Of a stretch of 64,000 bases of DNA, positions 11,330 to 22,485 are shown in pieces. The notes under the pieces are model-generated. The model was not told where the DNA came from and did no database searches. It saw only the letters and a program-made list of their open reading frames with translations. The translations under genes were made by a program, and so were the position numbers. Location of the stretch: the NCBI GenBank assembly GCA_016801845.1, contig CM028911.1, positions 9,408,885 through 9,472,884 of the forward strand, in the 5' to 3' direction. The stretch is from Polydactylus sextarius (taxonomy: Eukaryota; Chordata; Actinopteri; Polynemidae). Each line of letters starts with the position of its first letter. Position 1 is the stretch's first letter.

Positions 11330-11555
11330 TACAACTGTGACGTGCACAATCACGCTATGACGTAAAACCATTTCTACTCAGGCACATATCCGGCCACCCG
11401 GGGTCCTGAGCCGGGGCTGTGATAGGTCTGGCTTTCGTTGCAGTGCAGTCTCCTTCAGCTCGCCCTCCAACTGGTGACGCCTGCATCGGCCGTGCGGTGT
11501 GAGGAACATCTCTCTTAAAGTCACTTTAGTTTACCGCAACACCCGTCTTCTTCTG
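11330..11555 (+). promoter_or_regulatory. vdac2 promoter and non-coding first exon
   Basis: Base composition changes here to GC- and CpG-rich (11385-11500), unlike the AT-rich flanks, and there is no TATA box at the expected place. Two CRE-type sites precede it: TGACGTGC at 11338-11345 and TGACGTAA at 11358-11365. A good donor, CTG|GTAAGAG, ends a non-coding exon at 11555. The next acceptor (11-kb gene model) is TTTTACAG at 12872, just before the start codon. The transcription start is probably between 11400 and 11500; this is inferred from composition. Confidence 0.6.
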
Positions 11556-12872
11556 GTAAGAGAGCAGTTTATCTATTATGATTCCGTTAATGTTGTCAAT
11601 AACGAGCAAGAATCGGCGGTTGAGCGTCCCGTAGGCACGCCGGTAGGCTGCAGACTAGCTGAGTTAGCTAAGCTAGCTAAGCTAGCTGCAGTCGGCATGC
11701 TGTGTGACACATGTCAAGTAAACGCAGGGTAGTTTTGCATTACATGTTTCATAACCTGCTGGGGAAAAAGAAGCGGCTAGCGTTTCATAAACCCACTCTG
11801 ACAACATATTCCTAACTTATTTCGATATTTGTGAGCTTTTCATTAACCTGCCTGTGGCCTAGTTAGCATTAGGAAGCTGGAAATGCGAGTTAAACGCTTG
11901 ATTAACACATCTTGCTAATTGACGTACCTCGCCACGCCTTACTGTGCCTGCCAGTTCACTTGGAAAACTAGTATAAATAAGAGCCAGGCCTGAACTGGGT
12001 ACACTCACCAGTGCGGCAAAATGGCTCCTGTCTTTGGTAGTAACCTTGCTCATCGACTGTCGGACGCATGTTCTGCCTGCGACTACTTGCATCACTGATA
12101 TTATGGCTGTGACTAAGGTTTTAAAATGAACAAAAAGTGAAAGCAAAATTGATGCACGTGCGTTTTGCCCACAACTTGGCAGCATTGAACTGACTCATAT
12201 TTCATAGGTTTTTGACAGTGTGCATCATTTCCCATCGTTTTGTACATTATGTGCTGAACAGCATAGGGGATGTGTATCAGTGTGTGCAAGTAGGAGACAA
12301 TCGGCACATAAGCAATACAGTACTGCAGTGCTGATATACTAGTTGTGAATATCTAACCCAGTAGTGCAAAAGCCCATGTAGCTTTACATTCAGAGGCAGG
12401 TAGAGGCAACTGGAGAAAGAATAAATACAGTTGTCATCGATGTGAATCAGGCTTGTTTTTTCCTTTTACTTTAAGAATATATTCATGTTCTGTACAGGTA
12501 CAAAGCTAAGTGCTGGTTAGCTTACAACAATCAATATTATATAGTATGCAAATATTTACAATATTTATGGTTAATGGCTTTTGTACCTCACATTCAATAC
12601 AGGTCAGCATTACTGGTACATTAACATACCAGTTACATTATAATGACACTTACAGTTTTATGGGTTCACTGGCATTTACTGCTGTTAAATCAATGTCATC
12701 CATATAATTAGTCAGTTAAAGTAATTTATGTGTAGAGTCTTTGAAAATAGTGTATATATAATAGCAGCTTACATTGTTGCTCTTTTTAGGTTTTATGACT
12801 GAACAATTGGAAATGTATTTATAGTGAAAAGAATAATTTGTGCATTATTATTTTTTTTCTTACATTTTACAG
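11556..12872 (+). other. vdac2 intron 1 (5' UTR intron)
   Basis: Runs from donor GTAAGAG to acceptor TTTTACAG. It includes a short GCTAGCTAA-type internal repeat near 11660-11690. No exon is seen; small open frames on both strands have no recognisable content. Confidence 0.6.
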
Positions 12873-12877
12873 ATACA

Positions 12878-13954
12878 ATGGCTGTGCCTCCCTGCTATGC
12901 TGACCTGGGCAAATCTGCCAAAGACATCTTCAACAAAGGCTATGGTACGGTTTCCTGAAGTCTGACAGAGTGATTCTGTGATGCTAAAGGTTTTCTGTTG
13001 CCAAATCTAATTGGTATTGTATTGCAACCCTCAAATGTTTGAACTTTACGATTCTCGTCTTCAGGTTTTGGCTTGGTGAAGCTCGATGTCAAGACAAAAT
13101 CTGCTAGTGGAGTGGTAAGGTCATTTCTTTGCACCTGCAGAATTGAACTTACTTCAAAGTTCACAGTGAATTATGTTTGACATTTCCTGGCTCTGCTTTG
13201 AGAAAACTTTATTGGCGTTGTCAGTCATAAATATAGCAAGCCACCACCCTTAAGTCCATTCACAATAAAAGTTTTAATCTTTAACAATACTTAGCCATGT
13301 AGATTGCAACAACTGTGTACGTGCGTAAGAAATCAAGCATCAGTCATTTTTTATTATAAAGAAATGAAAAAATGTCCTTCACTACTTGTTCACTCGTCTT
13401 TTTTTGTAGTGACTGTCATTTCTCTAAAATTGTCTCTCAGGAATTCAAAACATCTGGTAACTCCAACACTGACACCAGCAAAGTTGCAGGTAGCCTGGAA
13501 ACTAAATACAAGAGGGCAGAGTACGGTCTGACCTTCACTGAGAAGTGGAACACCGACAACACCCTGGGAACAGAAATCACTATTGAAGATCAGGTGAGGA
13601 AAAGATTTCCACTACCTATTTAACAGGAAGTCTCTGCTCAACACGTGACACAACATTAATTTCTTTGATTGGTCTGTGTCTGTCAGATTGCCAAGGGACT
13701 GAAGTTGACCTTTGACACAACCTTCTCACCAAACACTGGGTAAGACCATGGTTATAATATTTATTGAAAAGGTTAGGTTCATGTTAACTTAACTTCATTT
13801 TTACTCTCAAGAAATGTATCTGCTCCTGCCTCCCTACATGAGTAATTTTGGCAACCTGATCTGTGTTGCACATGACCCTGACAAGTGTAGTTGCCGGCCA
13901 TGTGACTACAGGCCCTGTATGCAATTAGTTTGCAGTCCACATAATGGTGAACAC

Positions 13955-13991
<37 letters not shown>

Positions 13992-16349
13992 ATCTAAATA
14001 ATGTGTTGTACTTTGTTGCTCTCAGGAAGGACTTCAAGAAAGTTGAGTTTTACTAGTGTAGCCATGTTGAGTCGCATGAGGAAAATGGCACATGGCCCAG
14101 AGGATACGTGTCCTCTTTCATATTGAGGGTAGGAAGGTTGATGAGGGTGGAGTTAATGTGGCAACACTGAGACGGTATGTTCAAGGCTACAGTGTCATGA
14201 TCAAACTGGGAAATGGAGGCCAGTGAGAGGCCAGTGTTGGTTTGAAAAGAAGAGAGAATTTGGCAAATTAGTCTTGAATCGGACACAATTCACACCTGTT
14301 GATTTGGTGAATTTGCTCAGTTTTGTAACATTTCAACATTGGGGGTTTAAAGAAAAGATAATGTTCTTATCTTGCTTGTCACTTGAGCTGGCAGTTGTCA
14401 GTGGGTCTGGGTGTAGGATAAACTACACCCAGGCCCACTGCCAGGGGTCATAAATCTATGGCAGTTGTTCTCAATGTAGGTGCCACAAGGATTGGCCATT
14501 ATTACCCCAGGATTTGTTCATTCATATTTTTAATAGTGTTTAAACAACTATGCCTGCCAAATATTTCCTACAGTGCACTGTTATTTAAAATAAAGTTTAG
14601 GATCCATGGAAAAGTTGTCTGTCTCACATGAATGACCTTGAGAGGTGTTGACACCAGACAGAATATGGCTGAGCTGAAGCGGCTTTGTTAGTGAAATGAG
14701 AAAATTCCTCCTGAATGTTGTGTAGATCTTCTCCACTGTAACTGGTACAACTTAACTTTGAGGTTACTGCTGTCAAATGAAATTTACCCAGTCGCTGATT
14801 CTAAGGGTTCACTACTTTTTTTTTTTTTTTTCCATCAAACCTTTGAATATTTTATGGTTTACTACAAAGCCATAAAAAGAGTCTTCTCTGTATTATAAGC
14901 TCAAGCACATTGACTTAGATGAAGGTCAGACCATGGTACACTGCAGGATTGTAGCGTGGCCCTCTTACAAATTTTTAATTATTATTTGGAATGTCCATGT
15001 TTCTCATCAACAGCAAGAAGAGTGGCAAAGTCAAGACCGCCTACAAGCGCGAATACGTCAACTTGGGCTGCGATGTCGACTTCGACTTTGCCGGCCCCAC
15101 CATTCACGGAGCTGCTGTCGTTGGCTACGAGGGATGGCTCGCTGGTTACCAGATGAGCTTTGACACCGCCAAATCCAAGATGACCCAGAACAACTTTGCT
15201 ATCGGTTACAAGACAGGAGACTTCCAGCTGCACACCAATGTGTAAGAGAACTCTTTTACCTTTTTACAGTTGGGACTGATACAAAACAAAGACACATAGT
15301 TGTTTGTAGGTTGCTATGGTGACACAAAAAAGCCAAACAGTACGCAACCTAAGTAAGTTTAATAGCCTGAAGGAAAAATGCAGCAGAGCAGCATTGTTGT
15401 AAGCCAGAAAGTAAACTAATATGAACTTTGTGTTCTAAATGTTTGGGTTTGAGTGTGGTCCAAGTTTTAAAAAAAAAAAAAAAAAACTTTTCTTACCTTG
15501 ACCACACTAAAGCCAACTGGTGTCATCTTTGTTGTGCTCCAAGTGGATGAGGTGAATGAAGTGGAAAAAGTGGACTGATTAAAACTGTTTTCATATGTTA
15601 AACTTTACTTTTCAGACAAAGCGTGACATAGGCTTGTCTTACACTGGAAGGAAAGATGGCGGATGAATGTTGCTGTAACACAACATTTTAACATTTAATG
15701 TTCTGTTGTTCTTATGATCTCTAAAGTAATGATGGAGCTGAGTTTGGCGGCTCCATCTATCAGAAGGTGAGCGACAAGCTGGAGACGGCCGTTAACCTGG
15801 CCTGGACCGCCGGCAGCAACAGCACACGCTTCGGTATTGCAGCCAAATACCAGCTGGACAAGGATGCCTCCATCAGTGTAAGTAGTGCAGCAGTGGTTCT
15901 CTGAATGGTGTAGATGACCCCCAAAAAAATGTCACAATTAATTGTAATAAACTGGTGTTTCTCTCCACATAGGCTAAAGTGAACAACAATAGCCTTGTTG
16001 GTGTTGGCTACACCCAGACTCTTAGACCAGGTAAGGTGGTTTCCTGCAGGCTCATGAACAGCAGAACATACCACATCACACTTCTACACTCCTGAGGCAA
16101 TGTTTTATAAATGTGTTGACCTAAAACATTCTAACTGTTAGAAAAACATAACTTCAGCTTCTGGTCAATCGTCTTTCTCTGAATTCCAACCACTGGTTGG
16201 AAGAAATTCTGTGTCTGTACGTGTAATGGCTAACGCTGGTTCTTTTCGCCTGTGCAGGTGTGAAACTCACCCTGTCTGGCCTGGTCGATGGAAAGAACAT
16301 CAATGCAGGAGGCCACAAGCTGGGTCTGGGCTTGGAACTGGAAGCCTAA
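12878..16349 (+). CDS. vdac2: Voltage-dependent anion-selective channel protein 2
   Basis: Eight coding exons give exactly the family length, 283 aa: 12878-12944, 13065-13114, 13441-13593, 13687-13739, 15014-15241, 15727-15877, 15973-16030, 16258-16349. The product is the 19-strand beta-barrel of the outer mitochondrial membrane that passes ATP, ADP and other metabolites. The N-terminal helix (MAVPPCYADLGKSAKDIF), the GYGFG hinge at 21-25, Glu73 in FTEKWNTDN, the GLK motif at 94-96 and the C-terminal GHKLGLGLELEA are all present. The eukaryotic porin signature region lies near residues 225-247. Residues such as KLTFDTTFSPNTGKKSGK, GDFQLHTNV and the LELEA end favour VDAC2 over VDAC1 and VDAC3. 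It lacks the N-terminal extension of mammalian VDAC2, as fish forms do. All introns are GT-AG and every phase closes. Confidence 0.97.
13955..13990. repeat. (GT)n microsatellite in vdac2 intron 5
   Basis: About 36 bp of uninterrupted GT in the intron between coding exons 4 and 5. Confidence 0.95.
14400..14439. other. Near-perfect inverted repeat (hairpin) in a vdac2 intron
   Basis: A 17-base arm at 14400-14416 (AGTGGGTCTGGGTGTAG) pairs with 14423-14439 across a 6-base loop. The single mismatch would be a G-U pair in RNA. It lies in the large intron between coding exons 4 and 5. Pairing beyond the 17 bp is poor, so it is short for a microRNA precursor. Confidence 0.75.
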
Positions 16350-17260
16350 ACTTTCCTCTTACTGCAAGGGACTAGGGAATATCAGAAGAATCTGGCCTTA
16401 AATGTATGTCCAACTCAAACCAGCAAGGGGATAACTTGGAGAGATTGATTCAAAGGCTACGACAACAAACTCTAACTTGTTGAGTACCACATCATGTTGG
16501 TGCTTCTGTCATTTTACCTTTTGTTGCTTTTTACTTTGTAGCTACATCTATTGATGAGACAGTTGGTGGTACTATTTATAAATCATGTCATTGTTCATGT
16601 CCAGCACTGCCATAATAATGAAATCCAATACAATCCCTTTGCCTGTCATCAAGTCTGTGTGACTTTATTGTGATAATCCCAGACACTCTGTTCTCTTGTG
16701 AGAATCCGTTGAGTTTTATGTGGTGAGAGATGTCATACTTTCACTCTGGTTTTACAATCACAACCATCTGATATTCCTTTGTCATCATTTGCAATCTCTG
16801 TTAAAATACACTAGTTTTTTTCTGCTATTTAAATACTGACGCACCCTTCTTCATGCACACAAGGACAAACTTAAGCTCTGTAATGTTATGTTTTGCATCG
16901 TGTCGGCCATCAGGGTTTTGTTATGATCTGCTCTAGCTGCTCACATGGCCTTCCCTTAAACTATGCAGTTTCTGGGTTGCTTGAAGTTGGGCCTGTAAGT
17001 TTTGATGAGAGAAACCTGTACTCGTGGCCGTGCAGAATTAGTTCATGTTCATTCTGTACTAACCTACAACTTGGTGAGGCACCCAATTAATGTTCACCAC
17101 AATGCCAAATTATCATTGTCCGGAAGAAGTGTAACCTGGTTGCACACATGCACTCTTGGATAGTGCTTTCCTGTACTGGGCAGAGACAGAGCCCACAGGA
17201 AGTCTTGGGAGATCCTTCTGTGTATGTATAAATTTTCAATAAAGTCTTTGAACTCCACAG
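16350..17260 (+). other. vdac2: vdac2 3' UTR
   Basis: Non-coding sequence after the vdac2 stop. The clearest poly(A) signal is AATAAA at 17238-17243, giving a 3' UTR of about 0.9 kb. Earlier weak sites near 16610-16660 may also be used. Confidence 0.6.
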
Positions 17261-18241
17261 ATGCATTTTCAATATGTGATATTGAAATCCAGTCTTTTGA
17301 ATGTCATCTCGACCTGTCAAATATTGATGGGAAATCACTAAGGCTGCTGTTGGTTTGTATTTAAAATTGGTTTAAAGTTGATTTTTCAGGAACAGAAATA
17401 ATTGATATGGATTCAAAAGCAATGCAGGACAATAAATAAGTTAAGATTAATGAGAAAGTAGCTGCTGGGAGCAAATAATGTTTTGTCGAAGGACCCTCAG
17501 AAGAGCTGATGCAAAGAGTTGGTAAATAAATAAAAGGAGAACTGTTTTGTAGTCAAAGTATTAGCTGAGGTGTAGTGATATTATGTAATCCCCAACAATA
17601 TTTTCTGGTCGTCTGAAGTTGCTGAGGTGATCATTCATCCATTAACAGACTTTATTGTTTGGCTCACGCACTGAACATTAGAGTAACAGGAAATAAAGGC
17701 TGCAATATGTGTGATGTATTAAAGCAACACCAGGAGCTGATTCACAAACTGCATCCTGAGTCCTGCTGCAGCAGTTTAATCATTTCTGAATGTGGTGCAA
17801 CTAGGATCTTCTCATTGCTGCAAAGACTTGTCCTTTGCATAAACATACAAATATATTCAATAAATATCCCAGAACCACAGGATTTCTATATATATATGAT
17901 TTATTTATCAGCACATACCAAAGCAGATAAACATTCAGATTTCACTTTGCATCAGTTACATACCTAATTTTATTTGTGTTGTGACTCAAATGCATCCCAA
18001 GCTGGCTTAACATTCAGAGGCAAATCTGTTGCAAAGAGAAGAATCATGCTCTCTGTTTTATATTGTCGTTTTGTAGAGAAATTACTGCAACAGGAGCTTG
18101 AAGCAGCTTGTGCCTTGTATTTGCGTCTGCATTAGATAAGCCATTCTCTGTTCTCAGCCATCACTATCCCTGATATTTGCATCTCAACTGCTGTCTGAAC
18201 CATCAGACGGCCTGTGTTTAATTTTTTAGTTGACTTTGACC
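17261..18241. other. Convergent spacer and 3' UTR of the intermediate filament gene
   Basis: vdac2 (+) and the filament gene (-) end toward each other here. On the minus strand, AATAAA signals are at 17969-17974 and 17900-17905, so the filament 3' UTR would be about 280-350 bases. The remaining 600 bp shows no gene. Confidence 0.5.
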
Positions 18242-21012
18242 TTATTTCTCCATCTTGCTGCTCTCTACCTCACTTATACCTGGATGATCCTTCATTTTCT
18301 CTGAACCTTCAGTCAGCTCTGGTTTCTGAGCCTGGATGATTTCTGGTTCCTTTTGTTTCAACTCTTTGGTTTCTGAACTGGCTGTTGTCTTTTCATTTAG
18401 CAAAACAGTTCGGTCTTTTTTATCAGTTTTATCTCCACTGTCTGGTTTCTGGTCATCCACTTCAGGTTTCAACTCTTTATTTTGGATTTTGTTGTTATCA
18501 TATTTATCATCTTCAATGGTTTTTGCTTCTTTATCCTCACCCTTTACAGCCTCAGGTTTATTAATTTCCTTTTGCTCCATATGACCATTTTCCTTTTCCT
18601 CGCTCTTAAGTGCTGCACTTGAGGTTACTGGATGCTTTTCTGAAATCTCCCCTGTATCTTTGGAAAGACTGCTCTTTGTCTCTGGTGTACGATCTGTGGT
18701 TTTCTCATCTTCCACTTGAACAGCACTACTCAGCTCTTGGGTTTTATCTACTTCTTTTGCCACTTCTCTGATCAAGGTATCATCAGCTGGCTTCTTCACC
18801 TGAACTGAGGTAAAATTATCTTTCTTGGCATTTTCTTTTCTATCCTTCACAGGCTCATCCTCCACAGTGACCTCTAGCTGTAAATCATCTGGTTTTGAAG
18901 ACAGATCTTTTTCTACTTTTTCTTTTATGATTTCTTTTTCCTCTTCTGTGTTTTCAGCTACTTTGTCCTGTTGCTCATTTCTTTGCTCCTCAATATTCTC
19001 ACTCATAACTTCATTTTGTGGGTTTTTATCTACAGCACCATCCACTTCAATATCAACTACCTCACTTTCCACTGACTCCTCTTTTCCTTTTCCACCTTTT
19101 TCACTATCATCCACTTCAGTGGGACTCTCTCCGTCCTCATCACCACCTCCATTCACTGAGTCTCCCACTGATGCTGCTTGAATCTGCTGACTGTCAGACA
19201 TCGGCTCACTCTCTGCGTCTCCACTGTCTTTATTATCATTCTCCTCTTCCTCGCTGACCCCGCTGTCCCTTTTTGCACATTCCTGCTCATCTTTTCCTGC
19301 TTCTGTCTCCTCTGAACCTGTCTCCTCAAACTCTGACATCTCGATTTCCCTGGTGGTCTCTGTTATGATCTCTTCTACAAACTTGTATTGGGGCTCTGCT
19401 CGTCTGTGCGGGCCGCCTGGACGGCTGAGGCAGGGGAGGGTGTAAACAGGGGACTGGTGGTAGATGTACGGCAAAGAGATCTGGCTGTCTGACATAGAAG
19501 ACAGACGAGCTTCTTCACCACACAGGAGTTTCCTGCAAGATATAGATAGATAGATACCTGTAAATGAGGAGGACTTGAGACAGATGCAAAAAAAAAAAAC
19601 TACTCTAATGCATTTAAATCATGGTTTGGACATGAATTAAATGTATTTCTTGTCGTCAGCTTGTAGGAACTGAAGAGCTACAGTTTTACTAACAGTTGGA
19701 ATACTATAAACTCCAAAAAGACACATTATGATCACTTTAATCTATAATCTTTCCACCCCAAAAGATGTGTCTTGGTTTGAATCTATTCTGATAACAGATG
19801 GTTGTAACCTTTGAATGAGCAATTTACCTGTAAGACAGTATCTCTACATCCAGAGCCATCTTCACATTTAACAGGTCCTGATACTCCCGCAGGTAACCAG
19901 ACATGTCAAATTTGCAATTGATGAGTTCATTTTCAAGTTCTTTGATCGTGTTCTGTTGCAAGAGAGGAGATGACGTTTATTATTAAAAATAGTGTTCATT
20001 TTAACATTGAACAAGGCTTTAATATTTTAATAATATATAGATAGATACTTTGATAATATTTACCATTCTATTCAATTCTTACCTGGTAGTGGATGAGTTC
20101 CTCCTTATGGCGATCTTCGACGTCATGCAGCTGCTTCTCCAGCGCTTCCCTGGTGCCTTTAGCGCAGTCCAGTTCGATGTTTTTGGCCTGCATGCGCCTC
20201 CTGTACTCCTGTATCTCTTGCTGCGTCGCTTTTAAAGCTTCTCTCTTGGACTCAGCTGCTTCAGTTAATCTTGCAAACTGAGAGCGGAAAGTTTCCTCTA
20301 CTTGCTGGACGTCCGTCACAGCGTGACCTTCCAGCTGTGCTCTGATGTCCCGGAGTGCCGCAGTGACGCCGGGGTTGCCAAATTCCTGCACCTTGGCGGT
20401 CACCTGCACATCCTGGATTTGGTCAAACATCTCTGACACCTCGGCTTCGTGGTTTCTCTTCAGGAAGTGTATTTCATCCACCAAAGACTGCGCTTTCTTG
20501 TCCAGCTGCAGTTTGGCCTGATAGGCGTCATTGATGTCCTTCTTCAGGACCATAATATTCCTCTCTGCGTCTGATCTGCTACGAGCCTCCTGCTCGTGCT
20601 GTCTTCTCAACTTGCATAGTTCTTCCTCCAAATTCTCATGCTCAATTTCAATCTGATGCTTCTGACGAGTGATATCCTGAACCATCTCCCGCAGCTTCCT
20701 CAGTTCTGGTCCGTACTCATCCTCCAAACAAGATGCGGGTTTCGCTTTCCCTCTGATCTCCTCGATTTCTCTCTCTAGCAGATGATTGTGGTGCTCCAGC
20801 TGATGCACCTTCTCTATGAATCCTGCCAGACGATCGTTTAAACCGTGCATCAATTCTTTCTCATTAAACTTTCCAGATAAAGGGTTTTCCAAATTCATGT
20901 CCTTGGACGATCCTCTGACCACGACCCCGTTATCTAATTCCGAACGTCTCGGTTTGTAGTGTAAAAAGTCACGTTGAGCGTTTCTGTGCGGTAAACCTAC
21001 TCTGCTCTCCAT
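18242..21012 (-). CDS. Neurofilament-like intermediate filament protein with long acidic tail
   Basis: Three minus-strand exons (21012-20083, 19952-19828, 19532-18242) give 781 aa. The head is only about 50 residues. The rod runs from about residue 50 (LNDRLAGFIEKVHQLE, helix initiation) to about 359 (EYQDLLNVKMALDVEI then SYRKLLCGEEARL, helix termination). Cys356 replaces the usual Glu of LLEGEE. The roughly 420-residue tail is very rich in Glu, Lys, Asp and Ser and has no KSP repeats. Early in the tail, KFVEEIITETTREIEMSE resembles the KFVEEII segment of neurofilament-M. Having only three exons fits type IV (neuronal) filaments; type III genes usually have more introns. It could be a medium-neurofilament-like paralogue or a fish-specific filament such as the zebrafish notochord gene ngs; I cannot decide between them. 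Splice phases close exactly. Confidence 0.9.
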
Positions 21013-21067
21013 GCTGTGGTTCTGGCTGTGGCTGTGGATCTCCGCTGCAGAGACGCTTCAGACGCGC

Positions 21068-21075
21068 TTTTATAA
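21068..21075 (-). promoter_or_regulatory. TATA box of the intermediate filament gene
   Basis: The minus strand reads CTTATAAAAG here, 56-63 bases upstream of the ATG at 21012, implying a 5' UTR of about 30 bases. The region 21015-21110 is relatively GC-rich. Confidence 0.6.
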
Positions 21076-21109
21076 GCGTCGCCATCTGCTCGCTATGCAG
21101 AACGGAGCT

Positions 21110-21623
21110 GTCCGCGGTGCTGAAAAGGTGTAGCATCAGCTGATGGTGTAATGAGGTCTTACAAAACAGTTTGTCGCAGATAGCAGTGACGTGGTACAAC
21201 TGAGTGTAGATGTCAATCCCAAAATTATCCGTGTATTATTATTATCGTTATTATTATTATTCAGAGGAAAAACGTAAGAACAGGCAACTGAGCAGCGTCC
21301 AAAAGTGCACGACTCGCTGTGTGAATGGTGCAATATAAATAAATACATGTGCTCCAATTCTGTACGATGGAGTATTTCCTTTTGGAAGTATAATGATACT
21401 GCTGTGTAGTCATACTGTGCTAGAAAAGAAAAAAATCTTTAAACATATAAGTATAGGTAGAAAGTATTCACATGAAAATATACTTTCAGTATCAAAAAGT
21501 AAAGGTTATGAACAACAAAGAACCCATCTCACAATGTTGTATATTATTTCTATGGACTGAAATGAGGTAAATCACTTGGCTTTAACATTGCAGCTGATAA
21601 TATAATGATGAATATTGTAAATG

Positions 21624-21675
<52 letters not shown>

Positions 21676-22270
21676 CTATCAACAGGCAATGAAATATATT
21701 TATTTACATCCACATTACCTTTCTACAGTATATGCTGCATCCACATTGATTATCTGAATCTGCAGGGGAAGTGAAGTGTGCACTATTAAGTTGTCAAACA
21801 AATATTGATGCAGTAACAAGTACAATATTTGCCTTCTAATATATAATGGACGGAGGATATAATGATATATAATGGAGTACAAAGTGGAAAGAAAAGAACT
21901 TTTCCAGTAAAGTACATCAATCTACATAAAATCTACATAAATCTATATCAAAACTACATCTACATGAAGTACATTTGGCTGATGAAATCTCTGTACATCC
22001 TCATATGTTTCGGTTTTGCTAATAAATCATTTAAAACACCAAATTTAAATTAGCACTTGTTATCAGGCTCTTGTGAAGTCCTGCTTCACCTGTATTTAAG
22101 CTGTGGTGTAGTTAAAGTGGAATCATTTACCATTATTACCAGATATAATGAGATGTAATGTGTATACAAATGTGCATTTGAGACACCATGAAAAACTGTG
22201 AAACACAAATAGCAGCTTCAATTATACAGAGCTCAACTCCAGCTTCTTTAAACAATTTAGTCTTTAGTTT
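21110..22270. other. Spacer between intermediate filament gene and comtd1
   Basis: AT-rich intergenic DNA with an ATT/TTA tract near 21236-21260 and an (AT)n microsatellite at 21626-21672. No exon is seen. A TTTATT (AATAAA on minus) at 22274-22279 probably ends comtd1 transcripts. Confidence 0.5.
21626..21672. repeat. (AT)n microsatellite
   Basis: About 47 bp of alternating AT. Confidence 0.95.
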
Positions 22271-22485
22271 CCTTTTATTCCACATTTTAAGCTGTTCTGT
22301 TACTGAATGAAAACTGAAATGAAACTGATTGAAACAGTTTGTCTTTAGTATATCTGTGAACAATATGGATGACATTGTAATGTTTAATCATTGGACAGCA
22401 AAGTACAGAAGAGAATGTTCTTCACATGTTATGTTTACTACCTAAAATCAAACATATTTAACATTAAAAACATATCCAAAGTATT

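Noticed and set aside
18336..19257. Open frames on the + strand opposite the filament tail
   Set aside because: They are antisense shadows of a Glu/Lys-rich coding exon (reading as Ser/Phe/Leu-rich peptides) with no independent gene signals.
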